The notes under the pieces: generated by a model
The model's input: the letters and a program-made list of their open reading frames with translations, nothing else
Told to the model about the DNA's origin: nothing
Databases searched by the model: none
Source of the DNA: Trichuris trichiura
Taxonomy: Eukaryota > Nematoda > Enoplea > Trichinellida > Trichuridae
Assembly (NCBI GenBank): GCA_037903355.1
Contig: JBAJFE010000042.1
Coordinates: forward strand, 806,001 to 870,000
DNA: 64,000 bases
Direction of reading: 5' to 3'
In this document: positions 14,004 through 27,719 of the stretch, piece by piece
Layout: each line of letters opens with the position of its first letter
Position numbering within the stretch: position 1 is the first letter of the stretch
Translations under genes and position numbers: made by a program

Positions 14004-16249
14004 ATGTTCCCAGACAAGCTTCAAGAACAGGATCAGTGTCAAGGGTCTCAAGGAGGGGTGGCAAAAGAAGGCAGTGCCAAAAAAAAGAACGCTAAGGAAA
14101 AGGCTGATTTACGAGAAGGTTCTCCAGACCATCGCGGGAAGACAACGAAACAGGGCAGCAAAAATCCATGCAGTGAAGAAAGTGCACCCACGTTCACCGA
14201 ACCGGACATGACGGACTATGATACGTCAGATCGTATATCTAATCTAACTGATAAGGAGAAGAAAAACGTGAAAGTAGGGTGGTTTGCAAAGTTTCTAGTC
14301 TAATCACGGTAATAATTCATAAATATTCTGTTCAGAATCTGCCGCGTCTTAGCCGAAAAGATAGGCACAAATATCGCTGCGCATTTCGCTTGTTTGACAA
14401 AAACCACGACGGCAAGGTAACTGTTGCCGAGCTAGCTGCAGGGATGCAGGCATTGAATCAAAAGTTCACTAACGAAGAGGCAGCAAACATGGTGCATCGT
14501 TATGCTGAAAACAGTAAGTGATCCGCTACAGTTAGCTATTTGTTTGCAAAAGCGAGAACTCTGCACATTTCCATAATTCGAAAGCCTTTAGGAATAGTTT
14601 ATCCTGTGAATTTACTTTTACGTTTAATTATGCCCAAAAATAATTTTAACTTCGCACGCATATAGTAAGACCTTCGTATCCGCGGCTAATAGTGAATGCG
14701 TATAAACGCGCGTACACAACGTGACTCTAATACGAATACATGTTAGCTTCGTGCAAAAACAAGATAGTTGATAGGAACGTTTCCCAGATAGCCTACCGTC
14801 AATTCGTTCTTCAACGGTCCATATTAGCGAACCCGTGCTCCTGCTAGGTCTCTTACCATCGAACATGTGTTCCTTCGGTAGCGGTCAAAATTTTGAAAGT
14901 CGAAATACCGAATAGGTCGAAAATACACTGTACGGTGTAGCCTTGTGGCAGTTCTGCATTGACATCTAGATAAGAAATGTACTTGAGTAGAAACGTTATT
15001 ATACTGATCTTGCTTGTAGTAGGTGATCTAGCGAACAAGAGCATTAACACTGTTTGCTGAATATTCAACGTGTAGGTGCACCATTTTTGGCCGTTGATAA
15101 AGGAGCACATAGCGGCATTTGCTTATCACCCATCAGCAAAGAAGCATGGGACGATATTAGTAACCATGCGTGTCAGAAGAAAGAATACGTTAGCGCCATA
15201 AAAAATGAATCAGTTCCTGACAATCCCCCCACCAGACATGTTTTTAATTTCTCAGTTTGATTGGCGCATCATGAATTGTCTGGATGCCGTTTTTGCTTTT
15301 TATGCAAGTTACAGACTATGTAATGTTAAATTGTATGACAGAGAGCATGGCGACGTTAGGTACAGAAATTTAGCTGCCTATACATATGTGTCGCAGTTCT
15401 GAAAATTACCCGCGTCACGTAACTTTCTTATTTATGCTAATCAGTGGGATTATCACGGATGATAAAAGCTGCTTCGAATTCTAGTTCTTTCAATGGTTTC
15501 GTGCTGTTTTATTCTTGCAAAACGGGATGGTAAATTGCCAAATATGAGTTCTTAGTAACTACATAATGTCTAGGGAATTATAGGAAAAAAGATAACGTTG
15601 TTTGCATGATCTTCAGTAATAATAATATGAAACGTTCAAGGTCTTTGTTGTCGTTCCGTTAGTTTGAGTTAATAAAACGTCAGCAATGGTGTTCCACCTT
15701 TACGTTTATTTTGCTTTCAATCTTTTGTTCTTGTTTTAACAGCAGCTAAAAACGTGAACAGTTTGTTCCTAGCGGATGATCACATCAGATTAATTTATAC
15801 GGTGTATATACATTGACTTAATTAAATGAGTAAAATTTGTAAACTTAGATGATGGTACCGTAGACTTCAGAGGGTTTCTGAAAATTATGTGCGACAACCC
15901 TACTTTTCTGGACAAAAGCGCTGAAGTGATAATTGCTTTCCAAGTAACAGATGAGAAGCTGCATTGCCGAAAGAATAATAAATTATTAACGCTGTCTTAG
16001 ATTTTTGACCGAGACAGAGACGGGTACATAAACCAGGATGATGTCAGGAACGGAGTAGCTACTATGGGTATAAAAGTAAGCGATGCTGAAATCGCCTCTA
16101 TGTTTCAAGCTGGCGACCATGACAAAGATGGAAGAATAAACTTTAAAGGTTAAACGGCGTACATTCCATAAAATCTTATTGCGTGCTTTGAAAATTCTCC
16201 TTGTTTAGAATTTGTTCAAGTGTGGGTAGACAGCGTCAAGCGGTCCTGA
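14004..16249 (+). CDS. Calmodulin-like EF-hand calcium-binding protein with charged N-terminal extension, five exons
   Basis: This is a probable cytosolic calcium sensor of the calmodulin/troponin C superfamily. I infer exons 14004-14273, 14336-14513, 15849-15943, 16001-16148 and 16209-16249, all with GT/AG borders and matching phases. The first ATG in frame is at 14004; an upstream exon is possible. The N-terminal 90 residues are Lys/Glu-rich and low complexity (KEGSAKKKNAKEKADLREGS). Four EF-hands follow: loop 1 DKNHDGKVTVAE (canonical), loop 2 AENNDGTVDFRG (Asp-1 replaced by Ala and position 12 by Gly, so probably weak or dead), loop 3 DRDRDGYINQDD and loop 4 DHDKDGRINFKE (canonical). It ends FVQVWVDSVKRS and TGA. 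The extension is not seen in calmodulin itself; I cannot assign an orthologue. Confidence 0.85.
14514..15848 (+). other. Long intron of the EF-hand gene, no gene seen
   Basis: The donor GTAAGTG at 14514 and acceptor CTTAG at 15844-15848 bracket it, and joining them restores the EF-hand 2 reading frame (AEN/NDGTVDF). Open frames inside on either strand are short and resemble nothing I know. Confidence 0.7.
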
Positions 16250-19200
16250 TTCACCCGTATTAAAAACAGCTCTGCTATGTTAAATATTGTCGTGACATGG
16301 CTGGCCGGGAACAAAAGCACTAATAATAAGCATAATAACAAACTTCCAGCGTATTGCTAGTGTTTTAAAAATAAATAAACGAAGTAATCGATAGCTAATT
16401 CGCAAAAAAATTAACGCAATTCGTTACCAAGAAACCAGCTTTTCAAATAGTTCAATGTTGTCACATTCATTGGAAGACACAAAGCTTTGCCAAACTGAGC
16501 TTTTCTAATGGAAGAAGCGGTTTTACTTGCTTCTATTCTACCATTACGAAAGGATAACTAAGTGAGATTGTTAACTTTAAAAGATTACGCGCGGGAGATG
16601 AAGCTCACTTGCGTTTATCCACTCTTTTCTGACATTTTCGAAGGAAATTTAGTTCGAGATAATGTACACCACTTTCTTTGGTAATCAAGGTTACTGTGCG
16701 TTTATGGATCACTAAAATTGCAATTATTTGCCGTGTACATTTCACTCAGTTCATTTTGCGTCAGTTTGTTTAAAGAAGAGATCATTGTGAGGACATTTGA
16801 ACCCATCATGTTGCTGCAGAGGAACAACTAAACAGTGGCTTTAAAATTCATCAAAAGATCGATCGCCCATGGTTTAACTCGTTCCTCAACCAGTGTTCTA
16901 GCTGTAACTTAGTGTATATATGCTGTTATCATCAAAAGGTAGGATAGTAATTTGGACAGATATTCATGCTTTCACTGACGACATCAGTCGCAAAGAAACT
17001 TATACACAGATAGCATTTTAGTTCGGCTGTAAAACTGCAAATGATAAGCTGATTCTTCAGTCACATCGTTACTTGCACCTAGCTCGTACTTTTAACCCTT
17101 TGGCTTTGCTGCTTGTTGGCTGTGATTATGAGCTTGATAAATCGTTAATGGGAGCTTGTACATTTCTTCATGTCTTAATAAGAAGTCAACGAGCCAGTTA
17201 ACTAGTATGCATTAGCTCTTTAGCCCCATTTACTTTTAACATAATCAAATGACCGTATTTTTCTGGCACTTAATGTTTACTAATGAAGGATGTGTTGTTG
17301 CACTTGCTGTAAACTACCCCATTCTGCTTTCTGCACAGATTTCCAAGAGCTCCTCCTCGTTTAATCAGCTACTGCTGTTAGTGTCTTGTGCTTATAGGTT
17401 TTCTGCCTGACGGCAGTGCATTGACATCATGCGAGTAGTTGAAGCACTACTGATAATGCAAAACATAAGCGTTAAAGATAGTTGGACTTAATTTACATGA
17501 GCTAACCGTCAAGAGAGTTTACCGTCTTTCACGTTTCTGCCTAAATCAGCAGCCAGTTGTTAGCGTGATTCTTTCTCATTCGTTAGATATCTCGCGTCTA
17601 ATTTGCTCAGCTTAGAAAGCGTTGAGGTCTTTAGACCTTTTTGCTGCTCAAACGGAAGCCCACTAGCGAAGCCAAAGTGCCAACTATGCAAGAGTATAAC
17701 CAGAAAACAGGATCTCTTATAGCGGTGTATAGACTTTCATTGCGCATGCATACGGTGTGCATGCTTTAATTAAAGAAATCGAGAAGAAATGGAAGTCAGG
17801 AGCTGTTGGTACCCAAAATCCGTCACCATCGTAAGAAATAGAGTGGGGGATCTTATGATAATGCACTGCTTGGTCCTTTTAACATTTGTTCTTTTAAAGT
17901 AACACTATTGTGTCTAAAAGTGTTGCCAGAGGCTAACCAGCTGTTGTATTCATAATGATCACAAGCCTACCATAAAGTGGGTCTTGAACAGTAGCAGACA
18001 AATAGTTGCATCTGTGCATTGAAAAGTGGTGAATGGATTGCATACGTGAGCTGAAGTCCCTGCTCTTGTGCTTGTCATTTTCCCTGTTAATTTATTATGG
18101 GACTCGAAATAACTCTGATCTGAAAGTATCCTGTTTTGTCCTGACGCAAAAACTTAAAAAAATTCTTACCTGACTTTTAGTTTTAGCATATAATGGCAAT
18201 TCTTGATTTCGTGCTCATAACAAAATCCTTTTGTGCAAACGAAATATTTCAGGTGCGCTGAGCACAGACGAAATTTTTGCTGTACTGCTCGCGTGCAGCG
18301 TAACGCAGAGACCAGCAAAATTATTAAACTTTCCACGCTTACATGAAAGTAGCAATTTTTTAGAGCAGCAACAGACTCGCTGCTTTCTTAAAGAAATTTA
18401 AGGAATAAAAGCAGTGCATTTAAGAAAATTATTTCCCAAGAAAACTGAACGCTTTTCAAGCGGTGTAAAAGTCTTCACATTCAAACTTCCGTACAGTCGT
18501 TTCTGTCCCCAGTCTTAGTTTCTGAAGTTAGACCAGACAAGCGCCCTACCAAAAAATGGATGACCGGTTATTAACGAAAAAATTACTTCCCGAATTCCTA
18601 CTCTCGAGCAAGCTTTCTTAAACAGAAGAGTGCCTCAGTAACTTAACATGATGAAGGAAGTTTACAGAAGCATTAATAATTTCTGTTCGATCAAAAGCTT
18701 TTGTATCAGCAGTTTTCTCTTCCGAGCTTATAATTTAATCTTAAGTAGCTCGCAGTTGCATAGAATGAAAAGAATGGGTCCAGACGCTTCTGGATAAGCT
18801 AAACATCGTTGGCCACCTTTTTATGACACGCGGCACTTCTGTTCTAACGAGCGTAGTTGCTAACATCGTGCGATGTCTCATTGCTAAAGGGGATAAGCCA
18901 GCGTCGCCAATGTTTTTATACTAATGACTCACAAAGGTGTAGCTTCTCATTGAACATTCATAAATGGCTAACAAACGTGCATGAGCACCATTCGGCAGCA
19001 TTTCATGTTGGATTCTGAAACCAAGGAGAATTGAAAGATCTAAAACACTGCATCTAGGAAAGCTACTGACTCAAAACTCTTGGAGAGCACGAGGACTTGA
19101 AGCCTGGCCTAATTTTAAATTTTTGGTGGTCTCAGTCGTCCTGGCTCCACGCCCAGTTTCAACGGCTGGCCATCTATAAAAAATTTCAAAGTAGCGGCAA

Positions 19201-21703
19201 AACTAAGGAGGATGTCAGTTTAAGGACTTCTATTTTTCCGTAATGATGGGAACAGGCGAGTCCTTAAAGCCGTGGCATTTGTCTTTGAAGTTTCACCGAT
19301 GAAAGTGCTTTCAAAGTTAACGGCAGTGGAACCTTAATGTTTTTTTCTCAATGCACGTCGAAGTTCAGATTAACAGTCACCATTCTGCATAGATTTAATA
19401 TGCATTCATGTTGAAAACAAGCTAAACACGCGTTGTAGGGCGTCTGCAATTACCTGCAGTGACTGCTGGACAAGCGCGGGTGCAGAATTCAACCATACCG
19501 ATATCATTTTTACGCGATATGCCATGAATGAATGGCATGCTAGCGTTCTCTGACTTGCAAATATGTACGGGCGATCTTTTTATTATGCTTAAGACGTTAC
19601 TTAATAGTTCAGATCGCAACTTTTAACTTGGATTATTATGCAAGCGACTGAGTGGTTTATTCTCTGTATTTGGGAGAGGTTATGTTTCATGGTAAAGGTA
19701 CAGGTTCTTCACTTACATAAACGCTTTTCAAAGTAAATACGGATATCTGGTGTTTTTGTTACTGCTTCTGGGATATATAATTAAATGCTGACTATGAGAA
19801 GAAAGTTTCGAAAGCTCCTTGTTTAAGCATTCAAGAAAATTCACCTGTTTTGTCTTTCGGTCTTCTTAACGACAACTGATACTTGTGGCACTAGTGAGCT
19901 TCAGCCTTTACCCGCTTAAGCCGACTAAGGAATAATACTGTTGCCGAAAAAATATCTAAACGTTGTTTTCGAAGCTTTTTTGACATAGAAACAAAGTAAT
20001 TATGTCCCCAGAGGCTTTTCTTATATTGAAAGATTAATGAGACCTGTAAGTGACAGCGTCTCTCGTTGAACAGGGACAAAAGCTAAGAGACCAGTAAGTT
20101 ACGGACTAATCAAGCAACCACGACTGATTCCAAAGCAAAAGTTATGTAACCCTTATTTATAACCCAGGAGCGTACCATTCTATGGTAGAATGTTGTCGGT
20201 GAAACTCGTAAGTTTCGAAGGGTTTTCCTAAGTTCAAGTTAACCTACGCTTTCTAATAGACTACCTCATCTGGGTATTACGTATACAATGCGTGATTCCT
20301 TTTCTGCTCAGTAAGCACAGTGCGAGAAAGCAGTTTCAAATACGATTAATTAACCTTAAGCAGTTTTCAAGTATTCCATTTTTAATCTTACACGAAATAC
20401 TGAGATCACTGTCTGAACTTTTCTATTAAGTGAAACGCTAAGGAGAATGAAGTCACCGCTATTAATATTACAATTTAATATGTGAAGAACAAACTCGGCA
20501 ACGTTTCAAAGCATGCAGGTTTCGAAATGCTAATGCGTTCGCAAAATAAGGGATACTGACTGGAGAAATGATGAAAGAACAGGTTAAAAGCAATCTCTTC
20601 TGTCTAGCCTACTGACTTGTTAGTTTTAAACAAGGCATTCATTATTTTGAAAGAAACGATGCATAAGAGAAGTTGCATTTTAAACAGCTGCAGCATTAAC
20701 AATTATGGATGAAATTACGTATTAATAGTTTACAGGCCGTTTAAGCCCTACATTGCGTTACGTTCTGAAACCCATTTAAATAGACTAACTTCCTCCAGTT
20801 TGGCAGCGTTGACTCGATTGAAGAATGTTTCATGGCACTTCAGCGAACATAATATTGCTAGGGACTAATGCTCGGTAGAGCTGCAACTCAAAACCAGTCT
20901 GTATCGGAGAAGTCGCTAAAAGGCGCAGCGACTGGAAAGTGTAATCCCGCTTCGTTGGCTGTGAACTCGAAAGTTGACTGAGACAGCAGTAGTTGACAGC
21001 TATGTTGATTTATTTTATCAAGAAAAACTACAGCGCGAAAAGTTCTTCAAAAATACGTAGTCAGGAACAATTACGCTAGCGGCATGAGAATCGCGTGTAA
21101 GTCATATGATTGGAATGCGATCAATTAAATAGAATAATAAAGCCGTGTTGTACTACACTTAATCTGAACGGTTTTTGCCTAGCAACTTGGCGTCCAAGTG
21201 GTAAACGCACCTTGAAAATAATTCTGACAACAGATGCAACAAAGTTCAGTTTATTCTTTAAGACAAAACTTTTTGATTCAATACTTTTAAATGTAAACTT
21301 AACATAAAATATGTTAAAGATGTTATCCAAAGAAACACTTGGATAGATAACAATGGTTGTCCCACTTTTAACTGGAAGCATCAAAGCAAGAGGCAAGCAC
21401 GAACTTGAGGCGACTAGACCATTACTAGCTACTTTCCACCTTAGAAGAATGATAAGACCAGTACAGAAGTCTTTCTATTGAAAGAAAGCATGCGTACCAT
21501 TGGAAAAAGTATGGAACTACCTTTTCTCATAAATTATACCCAGTTAGTAAGGAGCGATTTGGGCTGCAGTCGTAAAATGTAAAATAGCAGCACGCGCTTG
21601 ACGGAAACGCATGAAAAAAATATACATGCTAATAAAATATGCCGAAAGGAGATCGTATTTACCAGCCGCAGCATTTTTAAACGCAGAGGGTTATTCTCGG
21701 CGT

Positions 21704-21814
21704 TGAACCATTAGAAAGTTTTTACTTCTACTTAGCCTTCACAGCAAATCATTCAGACGAGAAAGCGTGGTTTGCTTTGAAAGCTACTTGAAGTAAAAGC
21801 TTCCTAATGGTTCA
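21704..21814. repeat. Imperfect inverted repeat (foldback), arms about 45-50 nt
   Basis: The left arm starts TGAACCATTAGAAAGTTTTT and the right arm, read on the reverse strand, starts TGAACCATTAGGAAGCTTTT. Similarity continues through TACTTC and GCAAA. This is a hairpin-forming repeat of unknown class, perhaps a MITE. Confidence 0.6.
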
Positions 21815-24800
21815 TCAGAGAGCATCACGTTAATGTAATCAAGAAATGTAAAAGTTTTTCCTTTACGAAAGGGTTTGTTTCTCAATAAACTTAGAAGGGT
21901 AAAGTAATACCCTGCAAGCTATTTTATCTTCTGCGCTTAGTGTACCTGTGAACAGCTGTTCGACATAACGCGGCTATACCCTGCTAACGTGTTGCCAAAA
22001 ATGAATACCGTTGCAGTTAGCTGACTTAGCTCTGCAGTCCCAGTCCCGCTTAAGTTTTCGAAACGAAAAACAGTAATTTCCGACAGGGTCGTAAAGTTTC
22101 ATCGGTAAATAGAGCTTCGATTTTGATAAGTTTTTAACATCATGCTAACGTGCGCACTGATGGAGAAGAGTTTGCGTTCTGAACCCTAAGTGCGTTTTTG
22201 CAATAAGCAGTTAAAATCACAAAACCATATTTAGCGATGAGTTTTACCAGGCAGAGAGGAATGGTTTTGCCATTAGCTGCAACATTAATAATTCACACAT
22301 TCCGCCAAAACTTTTCTTTTAGTGCTGCATGCATTCGTTATTCAAACAATTTTCTCAAATGACTTGTGGAGCCCTCGTAAGATGAGCGGTAGTTTTCAAC
22401 CGAAGATGTAAGTTGTCCGTTCGAAAAGCCAATGGCATTTCTGAATGAGGAATAAGTTCAGCAGTGTCTTGTAGTAGAGAGAAAAGTGGGAATAGGAACT
22501 TCGACTTTGTCACAGAAAGTTTATTTCAAAGATTTTTCAGCAGTAAATCCAGTTAGGAATATATTCACAAACACTACGCGAAGTCACATAGTGTACAGGT
22601 AGTTATCAGCAAAACAAAAGCCGTGTAAGGTGCACCTGTTCCAAGAGATTTTGGAACTTTGCCCTTATTCATTTCACTTTCCTTTGTCACGCGCCCAACT
22701 GGATTTTATGAAAAGTGGCACACGAACGCTACCTTGCTTTTTCTAAGTGAAAATTTTGGAGCAGACAGAAGGCAAAAGAAAAGACCAGAGAGTTGAGAGA
22801 GAGAGAATCATAGTTATCTCCGGCTTGAAATATAATGATTTGAATATAGTTTGGACAGCTTGCAGTTCCGAAATGTTGGACTGCTCCATGTTTCTACATG
22901 CTGATTTGAGACAATGGCATTGTGCAGGGGTCAGATATTGACAGCATCGCTGAGCATGGAAAAGTCCAGCGCAAAATAAGTTATCGAGCATTCAACACGC
23001 TGATTGCGATACCCGCGTCAATTCTCCGATTGACGCAGTTTGGTTGCACAAACGATCTGATCATCTGGCGACACTCGCTAACGCTGCCGTGATTACAAAT
23101 TATCCCATACACAAGGAGGGAAGTGTCAGCTTGTTTCCACATATTTTTATCTTTGAGCAATGCGCTGCTCTTTTCCATTCTTTGGCTGAGTAGGAAGAGA
23201 ATTCATTCTGGTTCATCGGTTATGCATTACCAGTTCGATTCAAGGTTGGCTGGTACCTTTCAGGTCAGCATTCGTTCAATAAAGGAAAACTCAGCGTTTT
23301 GGCCAAGGCGAAGAAGAGATGAAGTGAGTGACTTAAGAAATTTAGCATGAGGGAATCCGGGTGATTGATTTTAGAAGTACTCTGTGTTAACAGAGGTTTT
23401 GCTATTTCCAGCTGGAAGCTTAATTCAGTCAGTTCATTTTATCCAACTTGCATTTTTCTGTTTAACATATCCATCTTAGCATAGCAGCTCGACTGTAAAG
23501 GATTCATTTGAAGAAAATCGAAACATAAGCCTGAATCAGACTTAAGGCCTTCTTTGGCATGGATCATTTTGACACGTTGCAGTTTTATTGATTGGGATGT
23601 TTAAAACCTTGTAGCAGCTTTGGAGACTTTCGTATTATTCCATCTTCTTTTTTAAAAAAGATAGAGGTAATCAGAACTTTAAGCACGAAACACGCGCAAA
23701 AGTAATGAACGCTTTGATTCAGTGTAATTTAGAGCCAGATACGTGATTAAGTTTAAAGTTCAAATTTACTTTAGTGCACCTTGCTTTATGAAGAATTTAT
23801 AACGCGGTGTTGCTACGCGCTACGAATTAATGCTGCTTTGTATTAATAGTTTATAGCGGTTAAATGGTTATTGTCGTAAGTACTGCGACGAAGGTAAATT
23901 ATGTCGCAATGAGCACGTGCAGCGCTTGTTCTGTGGACAGATAATCTCTGTTATATTCCTTAATCACGAATACATCAAGCCACATCATTTCACTTTCGCG
24001 AAATTGGTTTTGTTTCACCTTTCCCTACGTAGGCATCCTCCCTGAACAATGAACAAAGGTTCGAGTCAAATAACACACTGTTGATCGACCGGTGAATGAC
24101 TGACTATCACCAAAAGTGATTGGGCCGAACAGCTTGAGCATAATATTTTCATGGCTCTTCCAGATCCACCTGTTTTCACAGCAAAGACTAAAAATTTTAA
24201 GGACGGGTTCTTCTCAGCATCAACTTTACAACTGCGGCCGTGCTTCAGAACAGTGATAAGAAAGTAACCTGGTATGGAATCCGTTTATAATCTAGCACGC
24301 AAGAGCAGTGCTTCTGACTTCAGTGATAGGTACTAATCCATTAAGCGAACAGTAAACTGTTTTTCAATTGCAGACAGCCTATTACTACCATGAAATGCTC
24401 TGTTCTGAGAGGTTTGGCGTGGCTGCTATTCCACCGCGCCTGTAATTAAAGATTAAAAGCTGTTCAACGAATGGATGTGTAAACATCAATGAAGACAGGA
24501 TTGCTACGAGCATTGGAATACAGAGCAACTAAGATGAATTTGTTATGCACTTTCGCTTTGTGTGTAGAAATAGCACTTCTATTGATCAACGTCCATTAGT
24601 TCGTTGGTTAAGGCCTCCCTCCTAAGTTGCAGACGTTCGTAATTAGCAGTGAGAGCGCTTCATTTCAGAAATAATAGACCATAGCAGCATTTTTTACTAA
24701 AAATCTTTCTCTCAACTACCTCCTACTAGGAAATAGTGATAAGTCAGTTTTTAGAAGGCGTAGGTACTCCTCTTGTTATTTACATGACTTAATTTCGTTC

Positions 24801-25180
24801 ATGAATTATGTGAAATTGCTTGCATTTACCTTCGTATGACTAGCAGACACCAACAATTAGTGTGAAAAGCACAAAAGGTTTTGCGCGCGCATAGTATGTG
24901 CTAGATATGTGCTGAGAAAGAACAAAGTAAGAGCTCAAACTCTTGTACGCAGACATCGTAAGCGTCGGGTACAATAATTAGCGTTCACAGAAAATACACT
25001 ATCTGAGAAAACTGCCTTCGTCTTGATTAGCAATAGAAAAGAAGCATTAGTGTTTGAGACAAACCTTGCGTAACAGTAACTTTTTCCTCGTAACCGGCCA
25101 GAAATACAGGTTTTTGAATGTCTTCAAAGGCTCTGGTTTCCTTGAACATTACAGTTACTTAGGGAATACACACACACAGA

Positions 25181-25361
25181 GGGTCCCTGACTTACGATGC
25201 ATTTCGTTCCAAGCGTTCCATCTTAAGTCGAAACGCGTAATCAATGCATTCAATGCCGAACAGAACCATGCCAGCGGAGATTCCGTAGTGATAGGTTACC
25301 CTATTGCTCATCGTTGGCCACACATTGTTCCAGCGCCGTCACTGCTTTACGTTTCGACTTA
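25181..25361. repeat. MITE-like remnant with GTCGAAACG inverted ends
   Basis: The stretch begins GGTCCCTGACTTACGATG, which resembles pogo/Tigger-type terminal sequences known from many animals. It carries TTAAGTCGAAACG at 25223-25235 and the inverted CGTTTCGACTTA at 25350-25361. No transposase is present. The class assignment rests on sequence resemblance only. Confidence 0.35.
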
Positions 25362-27072
25362 GGTTTATATTTAAGATAAAGTTGAATTCAATAGTATTCG
25401 ACGGATTTCAGCGTAGGCCCTTCAAGACGGATACGACGAATTGTAATTAACCCATAGTGAAAATTAAAACCTACAAAACGCTAAAGGTTTGCGCAGCCTG
25501 TCTTAACAAAGTTAAACTCTTGAATTAGCCCACGCCTAGCTTTAACATAGCTGTTCTGTTTCAGAGTTAATAAAATAAAACCTCGTATATGATTGTTAAT
25601 GTGCACGGACATATGAGAACACTAGTCCGTAAAAATGTTCGATGCTCTCAACTAATATTGCAAGAAGATAATAATCACATAGCGATAACCCGTGAACTCA
25701 TCTACTTGACACAATGGTCGCTGGAAGAAGGCATCCCTGTCATGACTGATAATGTACCTTCTGCGTTCCTGAATATATTTCTTTGTAACAAGTGAAGGCG
25801 TTTTGAATCTAGCGATCAGCTTTCATAAATCTGTAGCAATTTTTATTCCTTTAGAACAGAATACACATTTTGAAGCGGAGAAGTTCTGCTGTCAGATCCA
25901 TCATATATCCAAATCTCCCGTAAATCGTAGCATCTTAAGTCAGAGACCCGCTGGGCATGTTTTTTGTCAAGCGTTATGTGAATAAAAGATTATCAAGCAA
26001 ACGGGGTTTGAATACCAATGTTCATAATGTTCAGCCTGCTTGAACAGTTTGATACTGTTTATATGCTCAGGTACAAGACTCGCGTAATTGTGCCAGTTTG
26101 ATGTCATAGAACGATTATATATTACCGGCTCAGAAGTTCCTTTCCACCAAAAGGGAGTGCTGTGTTTGACTTGTTTGTAGATGTCCCTATTCTCTTCAGA
26201 CTGCTGCTGGGGTCTTCCCAGAGAAAGTTTTCTCTGCTCTTCACAGAGGCTATTCATACTCCTGAAAAGTTTTACTTAAGAGAAGCTTCTGAGACGTACC
26301 TCCGCTTGTCTTCAGCGCAAAAAAGGGAATAAAAAGAAAAATAACTACAAGTAACATAGATGGGTTTGCATGGCTGCAAATAAGTGCACGTCTAGGTCGT
26401 GCTTAATTCTAGCCTCTTACTAGTGTTTTCCAGTTCTCTGCTTCCTCTTCCTCATGAAGACAGGGCTGAGCATCTTTTGAAAGCGCGAATAGTAAAGATC
26501 TTAAAAGAAACTGCAGGTTGCCTTTTAATAAAGCGATGAAGATATGTGCATCTCACTACTAACTCATGCATCTTTTATCCTAGCAATAATTTATCTCTTT
26601 TTCGACAATAAGGGGCAGCTTTTATGTTCAGAAGTGAAACTAATAAAGCGCAACAGTCAGTCACTTCTTTCGTTTTGAGCAATTCTTTACGTGCTAATAA
26701 TTTACGTGTGAGTAATGTATGACAATTGCTTTTAAGGGCAGAGAAATTTATAAGCTTGTTTGGCGATCAGGAAATATCCGTCCTGCTCTTCCTCGATGCA
26801 GCAAGCACGCTGCCAAGATGAACGACGTTTTGCTTTGCATGAATTGTGGGTTCAATAACCGTTAAAACATAAAGAAACCATTATCAGAGCAGGAGCGATC
26901 ATTTTAGATATAAGCAAGAAATATCAATTATTAAGGCATTGTGTTAAGAAGCTGCTTATTTTATCATGAGATCAATGTCATTAGCTTAGATTTGAATGAG
27001 CTGAGCACTACAAGCAAACTTTGAGGCAACAAACTGCATAACCTTGAGAGCGCAAAATCTTTTTTCTAGCAG

Positions 27073-27121
27073 AGCTTCTACGCGTTACTCTGTTGCGAGC
27101 AACAGGATAGGCGTAGAAAAG
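27073..27121. repeat. Short hairpin
   Basis: CTTCTACGCGTTACTCTGTTGC is followed after two bases by GCAACAGGATAGGCGTAGAAAAG. On the reverse strand the second arm reads nearly the same as the first, with one internal bulge. Function unknown. Confidence 0.5.
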
Positions 27122-27620
27122 ATCTGACGTGAAACCACCACCCCGTTACAGCAGAAGCAATGTCTTCAAGGATATTCTTAAGAATGCGGCAAGTTATACC
27201 TGTTAAACCGGAAACAATTCAGTTAGTAACCTGAATATACTGCTTAGAAAATTGCTGTTATTAAGAAATAGCTAAATCCAAAACAAAGGAGTGAAAAGAC
27301 GGACTAATGTGTAATCTTTCAGTCGCAGACTTCATTCTCTGCCAACAGTTTTTACCTAGAATTAAACCGAGATAAAATCTTGTCTGTGTTCTATTTTGTT
27401 CATGTTTTATTCTAAGAAGTTAATTAGTCAGAAATTATTAAAGTGTAAACGTAACTTCGTTGAAACCAGAAGCATAGTTAAAATCCTAAAGAAATTACTT
27501 AATCAGACTAATTTTGAAGATGTGATGTTTTAGTACGGGACTGTATGTTTTCATATTTAAATGTCTTTATTACGGTTGCAGTGTCCCGTTGATGTGCCCA
27601 ATGAACGCTAAAACTTCCTC

Positions 27621-27658
27621 CGGAGCTTTCGGGTCTTTTCGCGACCCGTCTTCAGCGG
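27621..27658 (-). ncRNA. Hammerhead-ribozyme-like motif, copy A
   Basis: On the minus strand it reads CCG, CTGAAGA, C, stem GGGTC, loop GCGAAAA, stem GACCC, GAAA, GCTC, CGG. The CUGANGA and GAAA boxes, stem II and the closing stem I are intact. AGCU before the C is self-complementary, and CUC would be the cleavage triplet. It is the left half of the palindrome at 27544-27797. Confidence 0.6.
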
Positions 27659-27680
27659 TGTGATACTACACATAATCTGA

Positions 27681-27719
27681 CCGCTGAAGACGGGTCGCGA
27701 AAAGACCCGAAAACTCCGG
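27681..27719 (+). ncRNA. Hammerhead-ribozyme-like motif, copy B
   Basis: It reads CCG, CTGAAGA, C, GGGTC, GCGAAAA, GACCC, GAAA, ACTC, CGG. It is nearly identical to copy A but has AACU instead of AGCU before the putative cleavage site, so the self-complementary stem III is lost here. A conserved hairpin (27750-27767) and AATAAA (27768-27773) follow. Confidence 0.6.

Larger units (their letters stand above)
16250..27540. other. Gene-poor region, no supported gene
   Basis: After the EF-hand gene I find no conserved coding block on either strand. The region is AT-rich and stop-rich, with open frames of at most about 100 codons and no recognisable family. It contains foldback structures near 21704-21814 and 27073-27121 and a MITE-like remnant near 25181-25361, listed separately. 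Confidence 0.6.
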
